Source: CAVSRC01 sp963781775
GTDB taxonomy: Bacteria > Pseudomonadota > Alphaproteobacteria > Rhizobiales > Kaistiaceae
DNA length: 64,000 nt
Reading direction: 5' to 3'
NCBI GenBank assembly: GCA_963781775.1
Contig: CAWAHE010000016.1
Span: 62,001-126,000, forward strand
Shown: piece after piece, positions 30,559 through 38,864 of the stretch
Layout of the letters: each line of letters starts with the position of its first letter
How positions within the stretch are numbered: the first letter of the stretch is position 1
Translations under genes and position numbers: made by a program
The notes under the pieces: model-generated
The model's input: only the letters and a program-made list of their open reading frames with translations
What the model was told of the DNA's origin: nothing
The model's database searches: none

Positions 30559-31764
30559 CTACCCGGCGATCATGGCTTCCAGCGCCATGCGCTCGCGGAT
30601 GTGCATGCGTTCGCTCTCGCTCTTCAACTGCCCGCAGGCGGCGGAGATATCGCGGCCGCGCGGCGTGCGGATCGGCGAGGCATAGCCGGCGCGGTTGACG
30701 ATGTCGGCGAAGCGCTCGATCGCGCCCCAGTCGGAACACTCGTAGCCCGAGCCCGGCCACGGATTGAACGGGATCAGGTTGATCTTGGCGGGGATGCCGG
30801 CGAGCAGCTTGACCAGCGCACGCGCTTCCGCGGGAGAATCGTTGACGCCCTTCAGCATGACGTATTCGAAGGTGATGCGGCGCGCGTTGGAAAGGCCGGG
30901 ATAGGCGCGACAGGCGGCGATCAGCTCGGCGATCGGATATTTCTTGTTGAGCGGCACCAGCTCGTCGCGCAACTCGTCGCGCACCGCGTGCAGCGAGATT
31001 GCCAGCATCACGCCGATCTCGTCGCCGGCGCGCTGGATCATCGGCACCACGCCCGAGGTCGACAGCGTGATGCGCCGCTTCGACAGGCCAATGCCGTCGC
31101 CGTCGGCGGCGATCATGAGCGCCTGCTTGACGTTGTCGAAATTGTAGAGCGGCTCGCCCATGCCCATCATGACGATGTTGGAGACGAGCCGGCCGGTCGA
31201 CGGCGCGGCCACGCCGCTGGTCGCATCGTGGCCGGGATAGTCGCCGAGCCGGTCGCGGGCGAGCAGGATCTGGCCGACGATTTCCTCGGCCGTCAGGTTG
31301 CGCACCATCTTCTGCGTGCCGGTATGGCAGAACGTGCAGGAGAGCGTGCAGCCGACCTGGCTCGACAGGCAGAGCGTGCCGCGGCCTTCTTCCGGGATAT
31401 AGACCGTCTCGACCTCGACCGGACGGCCGGCGCCGCGCGGCGGAAAGCGCAAGAGCCACTTGCGCGTGCCGTCTTCGGAGACCTGCTCGGTGACGATCTC
31501 CGGCCGGGTGACCGCAAAGGCATCGCTAAGCGTCGCGCGCAGCCCCTTGGCGACGTTGGTCATCGCGGCGAAATCCGTGGCGCCGCGCACATAGAGCCAA
31601 TGCCAGAGCTGCCCGGTGCGCATGTTGATCTGCGCCGGCGGCACGCCGATGGAGGCGAGCGCCTGCCCAAGCTCCGCCCGGCTCATGCCGATCAGCGACG
31701 GCCGCGTCGCGGCGCCGCCGGTCGTCATCGTGGCGTCCGGTGTGGCAGTGGCGGAAATCGACAT
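30559..31764 (-). CDS. rlmN: 23S rRNA/tRNA adenine-C2 methyltransferase RlmN
   Basis: A 401-residue radical-SAM enzyme methylating C2 of A2503 in 23S rRNA and A37 of some tRNAs. The 4Fe-4S motif is C139-x3-C143-x2-C146 (GCTLSCTFCHTG), and the C-terminal methyl-carrier cysteine is Cys377 in SAACGQL. Glu97 corresponds to the general base. The N-terminal ~20 residues are extra relative to E. coli; an internal Met13 or Met27 could also be the start. leuD lies 23 bases upstream and a small membrane protein 7 bases downstream. Confidence 0.95.
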   Translation of the reverse strand: MSISATATPDATMTTGGAATRPSLIGMSRAELGQALASIGVPPAQINMRTGQLWHWLYVRGATDFAAMTNVAKGLRATLSDAFAVTRPEIVTEQVSEDGTRKWLLRFPPRGAGRPVEVETVYIPEEGRGTLCLSSQVGCTLSCTFCHTGTQKMVRNLTAEEIVGQILLARDRLGDYPGHDATSGVAAPSTGRLVSNIVMMGMGEPLYNFDNVKQALMIAADGDGIGLSKRRITLSTSGVVPMIQRAGDEIGVMLAISLHAVRDELRDELVPLNKKYPIAELIAACRAYPGLSNARRITFEYVMLKGVNDSPAEARALVKLLAGIPAKINLIPFNPWPGSGYECSDWGAIERFADIVNRAGYASPIRTPRGRDISAACGQLKSESERMHIRERMALEAMIAG

Positions 31765-31787
31765 TGGCCCGTGCTTCGCGACGCGCC

Positions 31788-32393
31788 TCAGATCCAGGGC
31801 CGTTCGGCCGCGGTCTTCTTCTCGAAACCGGAGATCTTGTCGGCCTTCTCCATGGTCAGGCCAACCTCATCGAGGCCGTTCAGCAGGCAGTGCTTCTTGA
31901 AGGCATCGACCTCGAAATGCACGACGCCGCCGTCCGGCCCGTTGATCTCCTGCTTCTCCAGATCGATCGTCAGCGTCGCGTTGGCGCCACGCTCGGCGTC
32001 TTCCATCAGCTTGTCGAGGTCTTCCTTGCTGACCTTGATCGGCAGGATGCCGTTCTTGAAGGCGTTGTTGTAGAAAATGTCGCCGAATTCGGTCGAGATC
32101 ACGCAGCGAATGCCGTGATCGAGCAGCGCCCATGGCGCATGCTCGCGGCTCGAGCCGCAGCCGAAATTGTTGCCGGCGACGATGATCTTGGCGTTGCGAT
32201 AGGCCGGCTTGTTGAGCACGAATTCCGCGTTTTCCGAGCCGTCGTCGTGGTAGCGCATCTCGGCGAACAGCCCCTTGGCGAGCCCGGTCCGCTGGATCGT
32301 CTTCAGGTAGTCCTTGGGGATGATCATGTCGGTGTCGACATTCATCATGTTGAGCGGCGCCGCGACGGCGGTCAGGGTCGTGAATTTGTCCAT
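31788..32393 (-). CDS. leuD: 3-isopropylmalate dehydratase small subunit
   Basis: A 201-residue LeuD, the swivel domain partner of LeuC in leucine synthesis. Diagnostic segments are NVDTDMIIPKDYLKTI near 18-33 and GNNFGCGSSREHAPWAL near 74-90. The frame stays open upstream, but ATG 32393 fits the family start. leuC is 3.3 kb away (35699-37105) on the same strand, with five genes in between, so the two subunits are not in one operon, as is common in Rhizobiales. Confidence 0.96.
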   Translation of the reverse strand: MDKFTTLTAVAAPLNMMNVDTDMIIPKDYLKTIQRTGLAKGLFAEMRYHDDGSENAEFVLNKPAYRNAKIIVAGNNFGCGSSREHAPWALLDHGIRCVISTEFGDIFYNNAFKNGILPIKVSKEDLDKLMEDAERGANATLTIDLEKQEINGPDGGVVHFEVDAFKKHCLLNGLDEVGLTMEKADKISGFEKKTAAERPWI

Positions 32394-32522
32394 GGGGCTT
32401 GGTCCTTTCGCGGCCTGTATTTGCGCTCCCGGGCCCCTGAAATCAAGCCGCCGGGCCGCCGACGGCCCGTTGCCGCCGCGCGCGTTCCTGTGGCAAGACG
32501 GACGAAACGGGAGGAACCCAGC

Positions 32523-33233
32523 GTGACGCCGCATATCGAAGCCCAGAAGGGCGACTACGCCGAGGCCGTGCTCCTCCCCGGCGACCCGCTCCGCGCCAAA
32601 TGGATCGCCGAGACGTTTTTCGACAAGCCGCGCCTGGTCAATTCGGTGCGCAACTGCCTCGGCTTCACCGGCACCTACAAGGGCAAGCCGGTCAGCGTGC
32701 AGGCGACCGGCATGGGCCAGCCCTCGCTCGGCATCTACGTGACGGAGCTGCTCACGGAATACGGCGTCAAGACCCTGATCAGGGTCGGCACCGCCGGGGG
32801 CCTGAGCGAAAAGCTCAACGTCCGCGACATCGTTATCGCCTCGACCGCTTCGACCGACAGCGCCATGAACCGCGACGTCTTCGGGCCGTATAACTTTGCG
32901 CCGGCCGCCGATTTCGGGCTGCTGCGTGCGGCGGTCGAGACGGCCGAGAAGCGCGGCCTCAAGTGGCACGTCGGCGGCATCGCCTCGACCGACGTGTTCT
33001 ACCATCCGACCGGCTTGAAGGCCTACGACGCGCTGCGCGCCCATGGCGTGCTCGCCGTCGAAATGGAAGCCGCCGCGCTCTACACGCTGGCCCTTCGGCA
33101 TTCGGCGCGCGCCGTCGCCATCTGCGCCATCAGCGACAACATCGTCACCGGCGACAAGCTGAAGCCGGAGGAGCGCCAGTCGTCGCTGACCGAGATGGTC
33201 GAGCTGTCGCTGGCCGTCGCCGTCGGCGCGTAA
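32523..33233 (+). CDS. deoD: purine-nucleoside phosphorylase, DeoD type
   Basis: A 236-residue hexameric-type nucleoside phosphorylase. Phosphate-binding GDPLRAKWIAE (about 20-30), VRNCLGFTG, GTAGGL and the ribose/base segment VEMEAAALYTLA are all present, with SDNIVTG near the end. It cleaves purine nucleosides with phosphate. The GTG at 32523 is preferred because GGGAGGAA stands 6-13 bases upstream and homology begins at the next codon. The gene is divergent from leuD and followed by a palindromic repeat. Confidence 0.93.
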   Translation: MTPHIEAQKGDYAEAVLLPGDPLRAKWIAETFFDKPRLVNSVRNCLGFTGTYKGKPVSVQATGMGQPSLGIYVTELLTEYGVKTLIRVGTAGGLSEKLNVRDIVIASTASTDSAMNRDVFGPYNFAPAADFGLLRAAVETAEKRGLKWHVGGIASTDVFYHPTGLKAYDALRAHGVLAVEMEAAALYTLALRHSARAVAICAISDNIVTGDKLKPEERQSSLTEMVELSLAVAVGA

Positions 33234-33290
33234 CGCTCTGCCAATGAAAACGCGACCCCGCGTTCCCGTTCTCCGACAAGGTCCCCAGTT

Positions 33291-33364
33291 CCCTCCTCTC
33301 CTTTCAGGGAGAGGGCTGTTTCTCTTTGTGAGCCGCAGGCGAGCCTAGAGAAACAGGGTGAGGG
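33291..33364 (+). repeat. GC-rich palindromic repeat, copy A
   Basis: A pyrimidine/purine hairpin (CCCTCCTCTCC...GGGAGAGGG, 33291-33315) is followed by a perfect 10-bp inverted pair (33316-33325 with 33347-33356) and ends with GGTGAGGG. The same three-part layout recurs at 58735-58826 and, with different inner arms, at 40257-40434. It lies in the 219-base gap between deoD and the convergent cytochrome gene. Confidence 0.65.
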
Positions 33365-33452
33365 TGACAGCGGCGAGGGAAGGCAGGCACGCCTATGGCG
33401 CGGGCCGCGTCCGCGGGAACTCGGCCTCAAGCAGTCCGCGGCTCGGCAAACG

Positions 33453-33977
33453 CTACGCCGCGCGAGCGCCGGGCAGCATCGCCCGAAGCACGCCGTCCTT
33501 CATGAAGAAATGGTGGAAGATCGCTGCCGCTGCATGGAAGCCGGCGATCCAGACGATGGCGTCACCGAGAAGCTTGTGAACATCCAGAATCTGGTGACCG
33601 AGACTGCGCGAGGCCGTCAGGAACGGTCCGATGGCGCCGAAGCCGTAAAGCGTGATGGGGTGGCCCTCGAGTTGAAAGCCGACGATCGCCGAAAGGGGGA
33701 TGGCGAGCAGCAGGCCGTAGAGGAGCCAATGAACGATCCTCGACGACCACGCCACGGCAGCCGGCAATTCATGGGTCGGCCTTCGGTCGAACAAGCGCCA
33801 GATGAGGCGCGCGGCAACAACCACGAAAACCGAGAAGCCGAGCGTCTGGTGGAGCGTGAACAGTGGGGAGCGGTCGCCGCCGGCAACCAGCCAGGCGGAA
33901 GCGACCAGCAGCGCGGTGACCCAATGGAACGCCTGGGCGACAGTGCCGTAGCGGATTTCGGTTCCGAAGAGCGTCAT
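33453..33977 (-). CDS. cytochrome b561 family protein
   Basis: A ~174-residue four-helix membrane protein that should carry two b hemes. Histidines in each helix are visible: QAFHWVTALLV, LHQTLGFSV, VHKLLGDA and GFHAAAAIFHHF. Bacterial members oxidise quinol or pass electrons to periplasmic partners, and the E. coli CybB is a superoxide:ubiquinone oxidoreductase. The frame is open from 34049; ATG 33977 is used because the sequence begins to match the family there, with ATG 33989 as a close alternative and no strong ribosome site for either. Confidence 0.85.
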   Translation of the reverse strand: MTLFGTEIRYGTVAQAFHWVTALLVASAWLVAGGDRSPLFTLHQTLGFSVFVVVAARLIWRLFDRRPTHELPAAVAWSSRIVHWLLYGLLLAIPLSAIVGFQLEGHPITLYGFGAIGPFLTASRSLGHQILDVHKLLGDAIVWIAGFHAAAAIFHHFFMKDGVLRAMLPGARAA

Positions 33978-34067
33978 TGCGTTAACCATTGGCCGGAGGG
34001 ACACGTCGCTGCGGTCACGTAGGTCGTCGGTCCCTCCTACGCGCTGCACGGCAACATTAAATCTTCT

Positions 34068-34478
34068 TCAGGAATCCGCCTCGATCGCATCCATGTCGTT
34101 ATCCGACAGGCCGAAATGGTGGCCAATCTCGTGAATGAGGACGTGGGCGACGATGGCGCCGAGGGTTTCCTCGTGTCCGGCCCAGTAGTCGAGGATCGGC
34201 CGCCGGTAGAGCCAGATACGGTTGGGCATGCCCCCGGTCGGCTCGACGGCGGCGTCGTGGGCCAGTCCCACGCCTTGAAACAGGCCGAGGATGTCGAACT
34301 CGGTCTCCGCGCCGAGTTCGTCGAGAACGTCGTCCTCCGGGAATTCGCTGACGCGGATTTCGATCTCGCCGCAGAGCGCCCGGAAGGTCTCGGGAAGCCC
34401 CGCGAACGCGAGCCTGGCCATCGCCTCGAATTCGTCGAGCGACGGCGCCATCTCGCCTGCCCGGTCGCGCGCGATCAT
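34068..34478 (-). CDS. zincin-like metallopeptidase family protein
   Basis: A 136-residue protein of the small zincin family (PF06262-like). The zinc motif HEIGHHFGLSDND near 115-127 gives the H-E-x-x-H-x-x-G-x-x-D pattern of metzincin-like sites. The protein is acidic and has no signal peptide, so it is probably cytosolic. Natural substrates of this family are unknown to me. Its ATG overlaps the stop of the 41-residue peptide gene by ATGA, indicating coupled translation. Confidence 0.85.
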   Translation of the reverse strand: MIARDRAGEMAPSLDEFEAMARLAFAGLPETFRALCGEIEIRVSEFPEDDVLDELGAETEFDILGLFQGVGLAHDAAVEPTGGMPNRIWLYRRPILDYWAGHEETLGAIVAHVLIHEIGHHFGLSDNDMDAIEADS

Positions 34479-34600
34479 TTCGGCCAGTAGGTGGCGATGA
34501 GGTAGGCGGCGAGCCCGATCACGAAGACGTAACCGAGCGTGCGGCCGAGACGTCGCGCCCAGATCTCGATCTTGTCGGGCGGGCCCTCTTCATAGGACAT
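34475..34600 (-). CDS. 41-residue single-pass membrane peptide, coupled to the zincin gene
   Basis: A small gene below usual annotation size. The product begins MSYEEGPPDKIEIWARRLG and continues into one hydrophobic segment (about residues 21-37, YVFVIGLAAYLIATYW) ending PK. Its start lies 10 bases after the acetyltransferase stop with a GAGGCG ribosome site, and its TGA overlaps the zincin ATG as ATGA. Acidic head, basic WARRLG and a single helix suggest an inner-membrane peptide with a cytosolic N-terminus. No family is recognised; it could anchor or regulate the metallopeptidase. Confidence 0.65.
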   Translation of the reverse strand: MSYEEGPPDKIEIWARRLGRTLGYVFVIGLAAYLIATYWPK

Positions 34601-34610
34601 CTGCCGCGCC

Positions 34611-35054
34611 TCACAGATCGATGACGTAGCCGGTCCACCGCCCCGGCTGCGCCATCTTGGCGGCGAGAAGACGGGCGGTGTCCGGCTTGTCCGGCACCAT
34701 CCAGCGCAGTTGCTCCCAGCCGCGCCGTTCGCCTTCCGCCATCAGCGCCGATACGAGCGCGCGGCCGGCGCCGCGCTCGCGGGCGTCCTGGATGACGAAG
34801 AGGTCGTTGAGCTGCCCGACCCTGAGACCCGTCATCGTGTCGGGGAGATCGAGATAGACGGCGAAGCCGACCAGTCGCTCGCCAGCCCAGGCGCCGGCGA
34901 TCTCGGCGACCGGATCGTTCAGCAGCAGTTCGGCATAGTACTGGTCGGGTGCGCGCGGCGCGCCGCGCTTCTGGTCCTGCGTATAGGCGGCCAGCAGCGG
35001 CGCCAGTTTGTGGGCGTCGGCGAGGCTCAGCCGGGAGATTGCGATCTGGTCCAT
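34611..35054 (-). CDS. GNAT family N-acetyltransferase
   Basis: A 147-residue GNAT protein with the central strand-helix unit LNDLFVIQDARERGAGRALVSAL (about 82-104), where the acetyl-CoA loop reads RERGAGRAL, and motif B GWEQLRWMVPDKPDTARLLAAK. ATG 35054 is used; the ten codons upstream in frame look non-coding. Substrate is unknown. It heads a three-gene unit with the 41-residue peptide and the zincin. Confidence 0.82.
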   Translation of the reverse strand: MDQIAISRLSLADAHKLAPLLAAYTQDQKRGAPRAPDQYYAELLLNDPVAEIAGAWAGERLVGFAVYLDLPDTMTGLRVGQLNDLFVIQDARERGAGRALVSALMAEGERRGWEQLRWMVPDKPDTARLLAAKMAQPGRWTGYVIDL

Positions 35055-35234
35055 GCGGCCACGTTTGCCGCGACGCGCCGCCAAAGGTCAAGCGGTTCCG
35101 CGTCTGAACGCCACGTGAACCGCCACCTCAGCTTCGGTTCACGGCGGCCGGCCTAGACATGCGCTCAAGACGGTCGGCGAGCCGATCGGACGAATGTCAA
35201 ACCCCGTGCGAACCGAAGAGACGGAGGACCTCCC

Positions 35235-35621
35235 ATGTTGAAGAAGACCTTTATCGCCACCGCCACCGCCGGCCTGATCGCCGCCGGCGCGCTCGTCGGC
35301 ACTGCCACCAGCGCATCCGCCGCCGGCGTCTATTTCGGAGGCCCGGGCTGGAGCGTTGGCATCGGCGGCCCCGGCTGGGGCCCTCAGCGGCCGCACCAGG
35401 TCTGCAAGCCGGTCTTCAAGACCGTGAAGTGGTGGGACCATTGGGGCAAGCCGCACTTCAAGAAAATCGCCGTCAGCCAGCGCTGCTGGTGGAGCTACGG
35501 CCCCTACCAGCACCGGAACGGCAACTATCCGCATCAGGGCCAGTGGGGCGGTAACGGCCAATATGGCCAGTGGGGCGGCAACGGTCCTCACCCGGGACCC
35601 GGCGGCTATCCGCACCCCTAA
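35235..35621 (+). CDS. secreted glycine/tryptophan-rich protein
   Basis: A 128-residue protein with a Sec signal peptide (hydrophobic 8-25, cleavage likely after ATSASA near 29). The mature part has Gly-Pro-Gly-Trp repeats, a central basic/aromatic block with two cysteines (CKPVFKTVKWWDHWGKPHF, then RCWW), and a C-terminal tail of NGQYGQWGGN-type repeats rich in His, Gly and Gln. AACCTCCC-type spacing with GGAGGAC upstream supports ATG 35235. No function is known; similar small envelope proteins are frequent in Rhizobiales. A strong terminator follows. Confidence 0.75.
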   Translation: MLKKTFIATATAGLIAAGALVGTATSASAAGVYFGGPGWSVGIGGPGWGPQRPHQVCKPVFKTVKWWDHWGKPHFKKIAVSQRCWWSYGPYQHRNGNYPHQGQWGGNGQYGQWGGNGPHPGPGGYPHP

Positions 35622-35637
35622 CGACAACGTCTGAATG

Positions 35638-35678
35638 AAAAGGCCCCGCGGATTATCCCCGCGGGGCCTTTCTGTTTT
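35638..35678 (+). terminator. Rho-independent terminator (possibly bidirectional)
   Basis: A perfect 13-bp stem (AAAGGCCCCGCGG at 35639-35651 with its complement at 35659-35671) and a 7-base loop are followed by TTTCTGTTTT. An A-run on the other side gives a T-run on the minus strand, so it can also end leuC transcripts. Confidence 0.85.
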
Positions 35679-35698
35679 CTATGGCGACCTTGTTCGCG

Positions 35699-37105
35699 TC
35701 ACGCCCACTCGCGCACGTCGACGAAGTGGCCGGCGATCGCCGCCGCCGCCGCCATGATCGGCGACACCAGATGCGTGCGGCCCTTGAAGCCCTGACGCCC
35801 CTCGAAATTGCGATTCGAGGTCGAGGCGCAGCGCTCGCCCGGCTTCAGCCGGTCGTCGTTCATGGCGAGGCACATCGAGCAGCCCGGCTCGCGCCATTCG
35901 AAGCCGGCGGCGAGGAAGATCTTGTCGAGGCCCTCGGCCTCGGCCTGCTCCTTCACCAGACCGGAACCCGGGACGACCATCGCACTGACGCCCTCGTGCA
36001 CGCTCTTGCCGGCAATGATCTTCGCCGCCGCGCGCAGATCCTCGATGCGGCCGTTGGTGCACGAACCGAGGAACACGCGCTCGACAGCGATGTCCTTGAT
36101 CTTCGTATTCGCCTCGAGGCCCATATAGGCGAGCGCGCGCTCGACAGCGCGCCGCCGGTCGGGATTCTCGATGTCCGCCGGATCGGGCACGCGCCCGTCG
36201 ATGGACACGACGTTTTCCGGACTGGTGCCCCACGTCACCAGCGGCGGCAGGTCGGCGGCATGGAGTGTCACCTCCTCGTCGAACGCGGCCCCCTCCTCTG
36301 AATAGAGCGTCTGCCAGTAGCGCATCGCCTGGTCCCATGCGGCGCCCGAGGGCGCCTTCGGCCGCCCCTTGATGTAGGCGTATGTCGTCTCGTCCGGCGC
36401 GATCAAGCCGGCGCGCGCGCCGCCCTCGATGCTCATGTTGCACACCGTCATGCGGCCTTCCATCGACAGGCCGCGGATCGCCTCGCCGGCATATTCCATC
36501 ACATGGCCGGTGCCGCCGGCCGTGCCGATATGGCCGATGATGGCGAGGATGATGTCCTTGGCGCCGACGCCCGGCGGCGGCGTGCCGTCGACGGTGATGC
36601 GCATGTTCTTCGCCTTGCGCTGGATCAGCGTCTGGGTGGCGAGCACATGCTCGACCTCCGACGTGCCGATGCCGTGAGCGAGCGCGCCGAAGGCGCCATG
36701 GGTCGAGGTGTGGCTATCGCCGCACACGATCGTCATGCCGGGCAGCGTGAAGCCCTGCTCCGGCCCGATGATGTGGACGATGCCCTGCCGGTGATCGAGT
36801 TCGTCGTAGTACTCGACGCCGAAGTCCTTGGCGTTCTGCGCCAGGGTCTGCACCTGCAACAGCGACTCGGCGTTCTTGATGCCATGCGAGCGGTCGGTCG
36901 TCGGCACGTTGTGATCGACGACCGCGAGTGTCTTCTCCGGAGCGCGCACCTTGCGGTCGGCGAGGCGCAGGCCCTCGAAGGCCTGCGGGCTGGTCACTTC
37001 GTGAACCAGATGGCGGTCGATGTAGAGGAGCGAGGTGCCGTCCGGCTCCTGCTCGACCACGTGGTCGTCCCAGATTTTGTCGTAGAGCGTTCTTGCGGCG
37101 GACAT
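35699..37105 (-). CDS. leuC: 3-isopropylmalate dehydratase large subunit
   Basis: A 468-residue aconitase-family enzyme of leucine synthesis. 4Fe-4S ligands are visible in FLGSCTNGRIEDL and in CSMCLAMN; substrate segments include VDHNVPTTDR and GDSHTSTHGAFGALAHGIGTSEVEH. Length is normal for LeuC. The start ATG 37105 follows a leader of about 230 bases from the predicted promoter at 37341-37369, and this leader contains a 51-codon ORF. leuD is encoded separately at 31788-32393. Confidence 0.97.
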   Translation of the reverse strand: MSAARTLYDKIWDDHVVEQEPDGTSLLYIDRHLVHEVTSPQAFEGLRLADRKVRAPEKTLAVVDHNVPTTDRSHGIKNAESLLQVQTLAQNAKDFGVEYYDELDHRQGIVHIIGPEQGFTLPGMTIVCGDSHTSTHGAFGALAHGIGTSEVEHVLATQTLIQRKAKNMRITVDGTPPPGVGAKDIILAIIGHIGTAGGTGHVMEYAGEAIRGLSMEGRMTVCNMSIEGGARAGLIAPDETTYAYIKGRPKAPSGAAWDQAMRYWQTLYSEEGAAFDEEVTLHAADLPPLVTWGTSPENVVSIDGRVPDPADIENPDRRRAVERALAYMGLEANTKIKDIAVERVFLGSCTNGRIEDLRAAAKIIAGKSVHEGVSAMVVPGSGLVKEQAEAEGLDKIFLAAGFEWREPGCSMCLAMNDDRLKPGERCASTSNRNFEGRQGFKGRTHLVSPIMAAAAAIAGHFVDVREWA

Positions 37106-37177
37106 GGAAAGCGGTTCCTGCTGGAAAAGGTGTGCCCGAAACGGGCTTGCATGATCTGCCGGCAGCGCCGGCGCTGG

Positions 37178-37333
37178 TCAGGCGGCGCTAAGGCCGTCCA
37201 CGGCCATGTGACGGGCCAAGAACCGCCACGGCATGCGCGCCCGATCCGCCAGCGCGGCAAAATCGAACATGCCGCGCAACCACCGGCCGGCGGCGCCATT
37301 CCGCCCAAGCTTTTGCGAAACCACGGCTTTCAT
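37178..37333 (-). CDS. possible 51-residue leader ORF upstream of leuC
   Basis: An ATG-initiated frame of 51 codons ends 72 bases before leuC. The product begins MKAVVSQKLGRNGAAGRWL and is basic and hydrophobic. Four of its five leucine codons are CTT or TTG, rare choices in this genome, where CTG/CTC dominate. The predicted transcription start from the promoter at 37341-37369 falls within a base or two of the ATG, so the message may be leaderless. There is no run of leucines as in classic leu leader peptides, so attenuation is speculative; the ORF could also be chance. Confidence 0.35.
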   Translation of the reverse strand: MKAVVSQKLGRNGAAGRWLRGMFDFAALADRARMPWRFLARHMAVDGLSAA

Positions 37334-37340
37334 GGGGCCC

Positions 37341-37369
37341 TAGATAGCAACGGACGCTGTCGGAAACAA
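37341..37369 (-). promoter_or_regulatory. sigma-70-like promoter for leuC
   Basis: On the minus strand TTGTTT (37364-37369) precedes TATCTA (37341-37346) with a 17-base spacer. The implied start near 37334 would give a leader of about 230 bases before leuC. Confidence 0.45.
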
Positions 37370-37389
37370 TCTGTCCGCGCGGCGCGGCC

Positions 37390-38289
37390 TCAGGCGTCCG
37401 CCTGCCCGCCGATTTCGAGCAACACGATCTCCGGCGGAACTCCGAAGCGCACCGGCAGGATGGAGCAGCCGAGCCCGCCGGAAATCACCATGTGCCGGTC
37501 CCGTTCGACCACGTGGCCGTAAGCGTAGCGCTCGCCATAGACCGACGGCACCACCGGCCGGCCGACAAATGGCAAGTCGACCTGGCCGCCATGGGTGTGC
37601 CCGGAAAGCGTCAGGCTGACCCGCTCCGGCACTTTCGGGAAAATGTCCGGTTCGTGCGCCATCAGGATGATCGGGGCGCCGTCGTCGGGGATGCGGGCAA
37701 GCGTGCCGGGCAGATCGTCTTCGCCGCGGTAGCGCGCGTGACCCAGCGGATGGGCCAACTGGTCGCCGAGCCCCGCCACCCAGAAGGCGGGCCCGCCGGC
37801 TGGCTCGAGGCGCACCGCGTCGTTCTCCATCAGCGGGATGTGATTTTGGGCGAAGGCGCGGCGGACGCCGGCGATGTCGTTCCACCAGTCGTGATTGCCG
37901 GCGACCCCGTAGACGCCGAGTGGCGCGGAGAGGTCGGCGAGCGCGGCGCCCCACTCCGGTGCCGGCACGATGGAGGTGCGGAAACGCTTGAGCCCGGCAA
38001 CATAGTCGCCCAACAGAAGCGTCGCGTCCGGTTCGAGGCTGTTGGTGACGTTCACGATCTCTTCGACGCGCGACAGCGGCATCCAGGGATCGCAGGCATG
38101 GATGTCGGCGACGACCGCGACCCGCACCGGCCGCGCCTGCGCCGGCCAGTGCGGCGGCGTCAGCCGGTAGCTTGTCACGACCAGGCGGAAGCGCGGCTCG
38201 ATGGCGAACGCATAGGAACTGACCCCGACGACGCCGGCGCCGGCGAGGCCGATCGTCTTCAGAAAGGTTCGACGCGAGAGCAGTGCCAT
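37390..38289 (-). CDS. Tat-exported metallophosphoesterase
   Basis: A 299-residue calcineurin-like phosphoesterase. A canonical twin-arginine motif SRRTFLK (5-11) is followed by a hydrophobic stretch to about residue 29. The dinuclear-metal motifs are in order: VADIHACDP (D-x-H), LLLGDYV (GD), GNHDWW (GNHD), MAHEPD and SGHTHGGQ. The group resembles YkuE-type envelope phosphodiesterases/lipid pyrophosphatases, but the substrate is unassigned. Uncleaved Tat anchors are common here, so it may be membrane-tethered facing the periplasm. Confidence 0.88.
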   Translation of the reverse strand: MALLSRRTFLKTIGLAGAGVVGVSSYAFAIEPRFRLVVTSYRLTPPHWPAQARPVRVAVVADIHACDPWMPLSRVEEIVNVTNSLEPDATLLLGDYVAGLKRFRTSIVPAPEWGAALADLSAPLGVYGVAGNHDWWNDIAGVRRAFAQNHIPLMENDAVRLEPAGGPAFWVAGLGDQLAHPLGHARYRGEDDLPGTLARIPDDGAPIILMAHEPDIFPKVPERVSLTLSGHTHGGQVDLPFVGRPVVPSVYGERYAYGHVVERDRHMVISGGLGCSILPVRFGVPPEIVLLEIGGQADA

Positions 38290-38402
38290 GGGCAGTCACC
38301 TTGGGTCGCGGTCAACATAGGCACGACCGCCGGTCATGTCGCCGCGACACGTTGGAATTGTCGAAATTGGTAAACGCCCTGGCGATCTTCGCGGGGTTCC
38401 GA

Positions 38403-38431
38403 AACGAAAAGGGCGGCCCGAAGCCGCCCTT
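38403..38431 (-). terminator. Rho-independent terminator of the ffh-rplS operon
   Basis: On the minus strand a 9-bp stem (complements at 38409-38417 and 38423-38431, loop of 5) is followed by TTTTCGTTT, 23 bases after the rplS stop. It closes the operon. Confidence 0.85.
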
Positions 38432-38453
38432 GGTGTCCGCTAGCCGCCGGATC

Positions 38454-38864
38454 TTATTCCGACGCTGCCGCCTTCGGCGCATCGCTCTCAGCGCCGCGGG
38501 TGCTGTAATCCTGCTTCTCGGAAATGCGCGCCGACTTTCCGCGCCGTCCGCGCAGATAGTAAAGCTTGGCGCGGCGCACCTTGCCGCGACGGATGACTTC
38601 GATCGAGTCGACCACCGGCGAATAGATCGGGAAGACGCGCTCGACGCCCTCGCCGTATGAAATCTTGCGAACCGTGAAGTTCTCGTTGAGCCCGCCGCCG
38701 GCGCGCGCGATGCACACGCCCTCATAGGCCTGGATGCGGGTGCGCGTACCCTCGGTCACCTTGACGTTGACCTTGACGGTGTCGCCGGGCGCGAATTCCG
38801 GGATCGTTCGGTCGCCGAGGATCGCGGCAGCCTGCTCTTTCTCGAGCTCCTGGATAATGGTCAT
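38454..38864 (-). CDS. rplS: 50S ribosomal protein L19
   Basis: A 136-residue L19 with the usual core FAPGDTVKVNVKV, RIQAYEGVCIARAGGGLNENFTVRKIS and GVERVFPIYSPVVDSIEV, and the terminal RRAKLYYLRGRRGKSARI. A ~20-residue acidic/Ala-rich tail (GAESDAPKAAASE) extends past the E. coli length, as in other Rhizobiales. It is the last gene of the ffh-CM-rpsP-rimM-trmD-rplS series, though 670 bases containing an opposite-strand gene separate it from trmD. Confidence 0.97.
   Translation of the reverse strand: MTIIQELEKEQAAAILGDRTIPEFAPGDTVKVNVKVTEGTRTRIQAYEGVCIARAGGGLNENFTVRKISYGEGVERVFPIYSPVVDSIEVIRRGKVRRAKLYYLRGRRGKSARISEKQDYSTRGAESDAPKAAASE

Noticed and set aside
30601..32073. A 490-codon plus-strand frame over rlmN and leuD
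   Set aside because: Both minus-strand genes are complete with catalytic motifs; the plus frame has only shadow composition.
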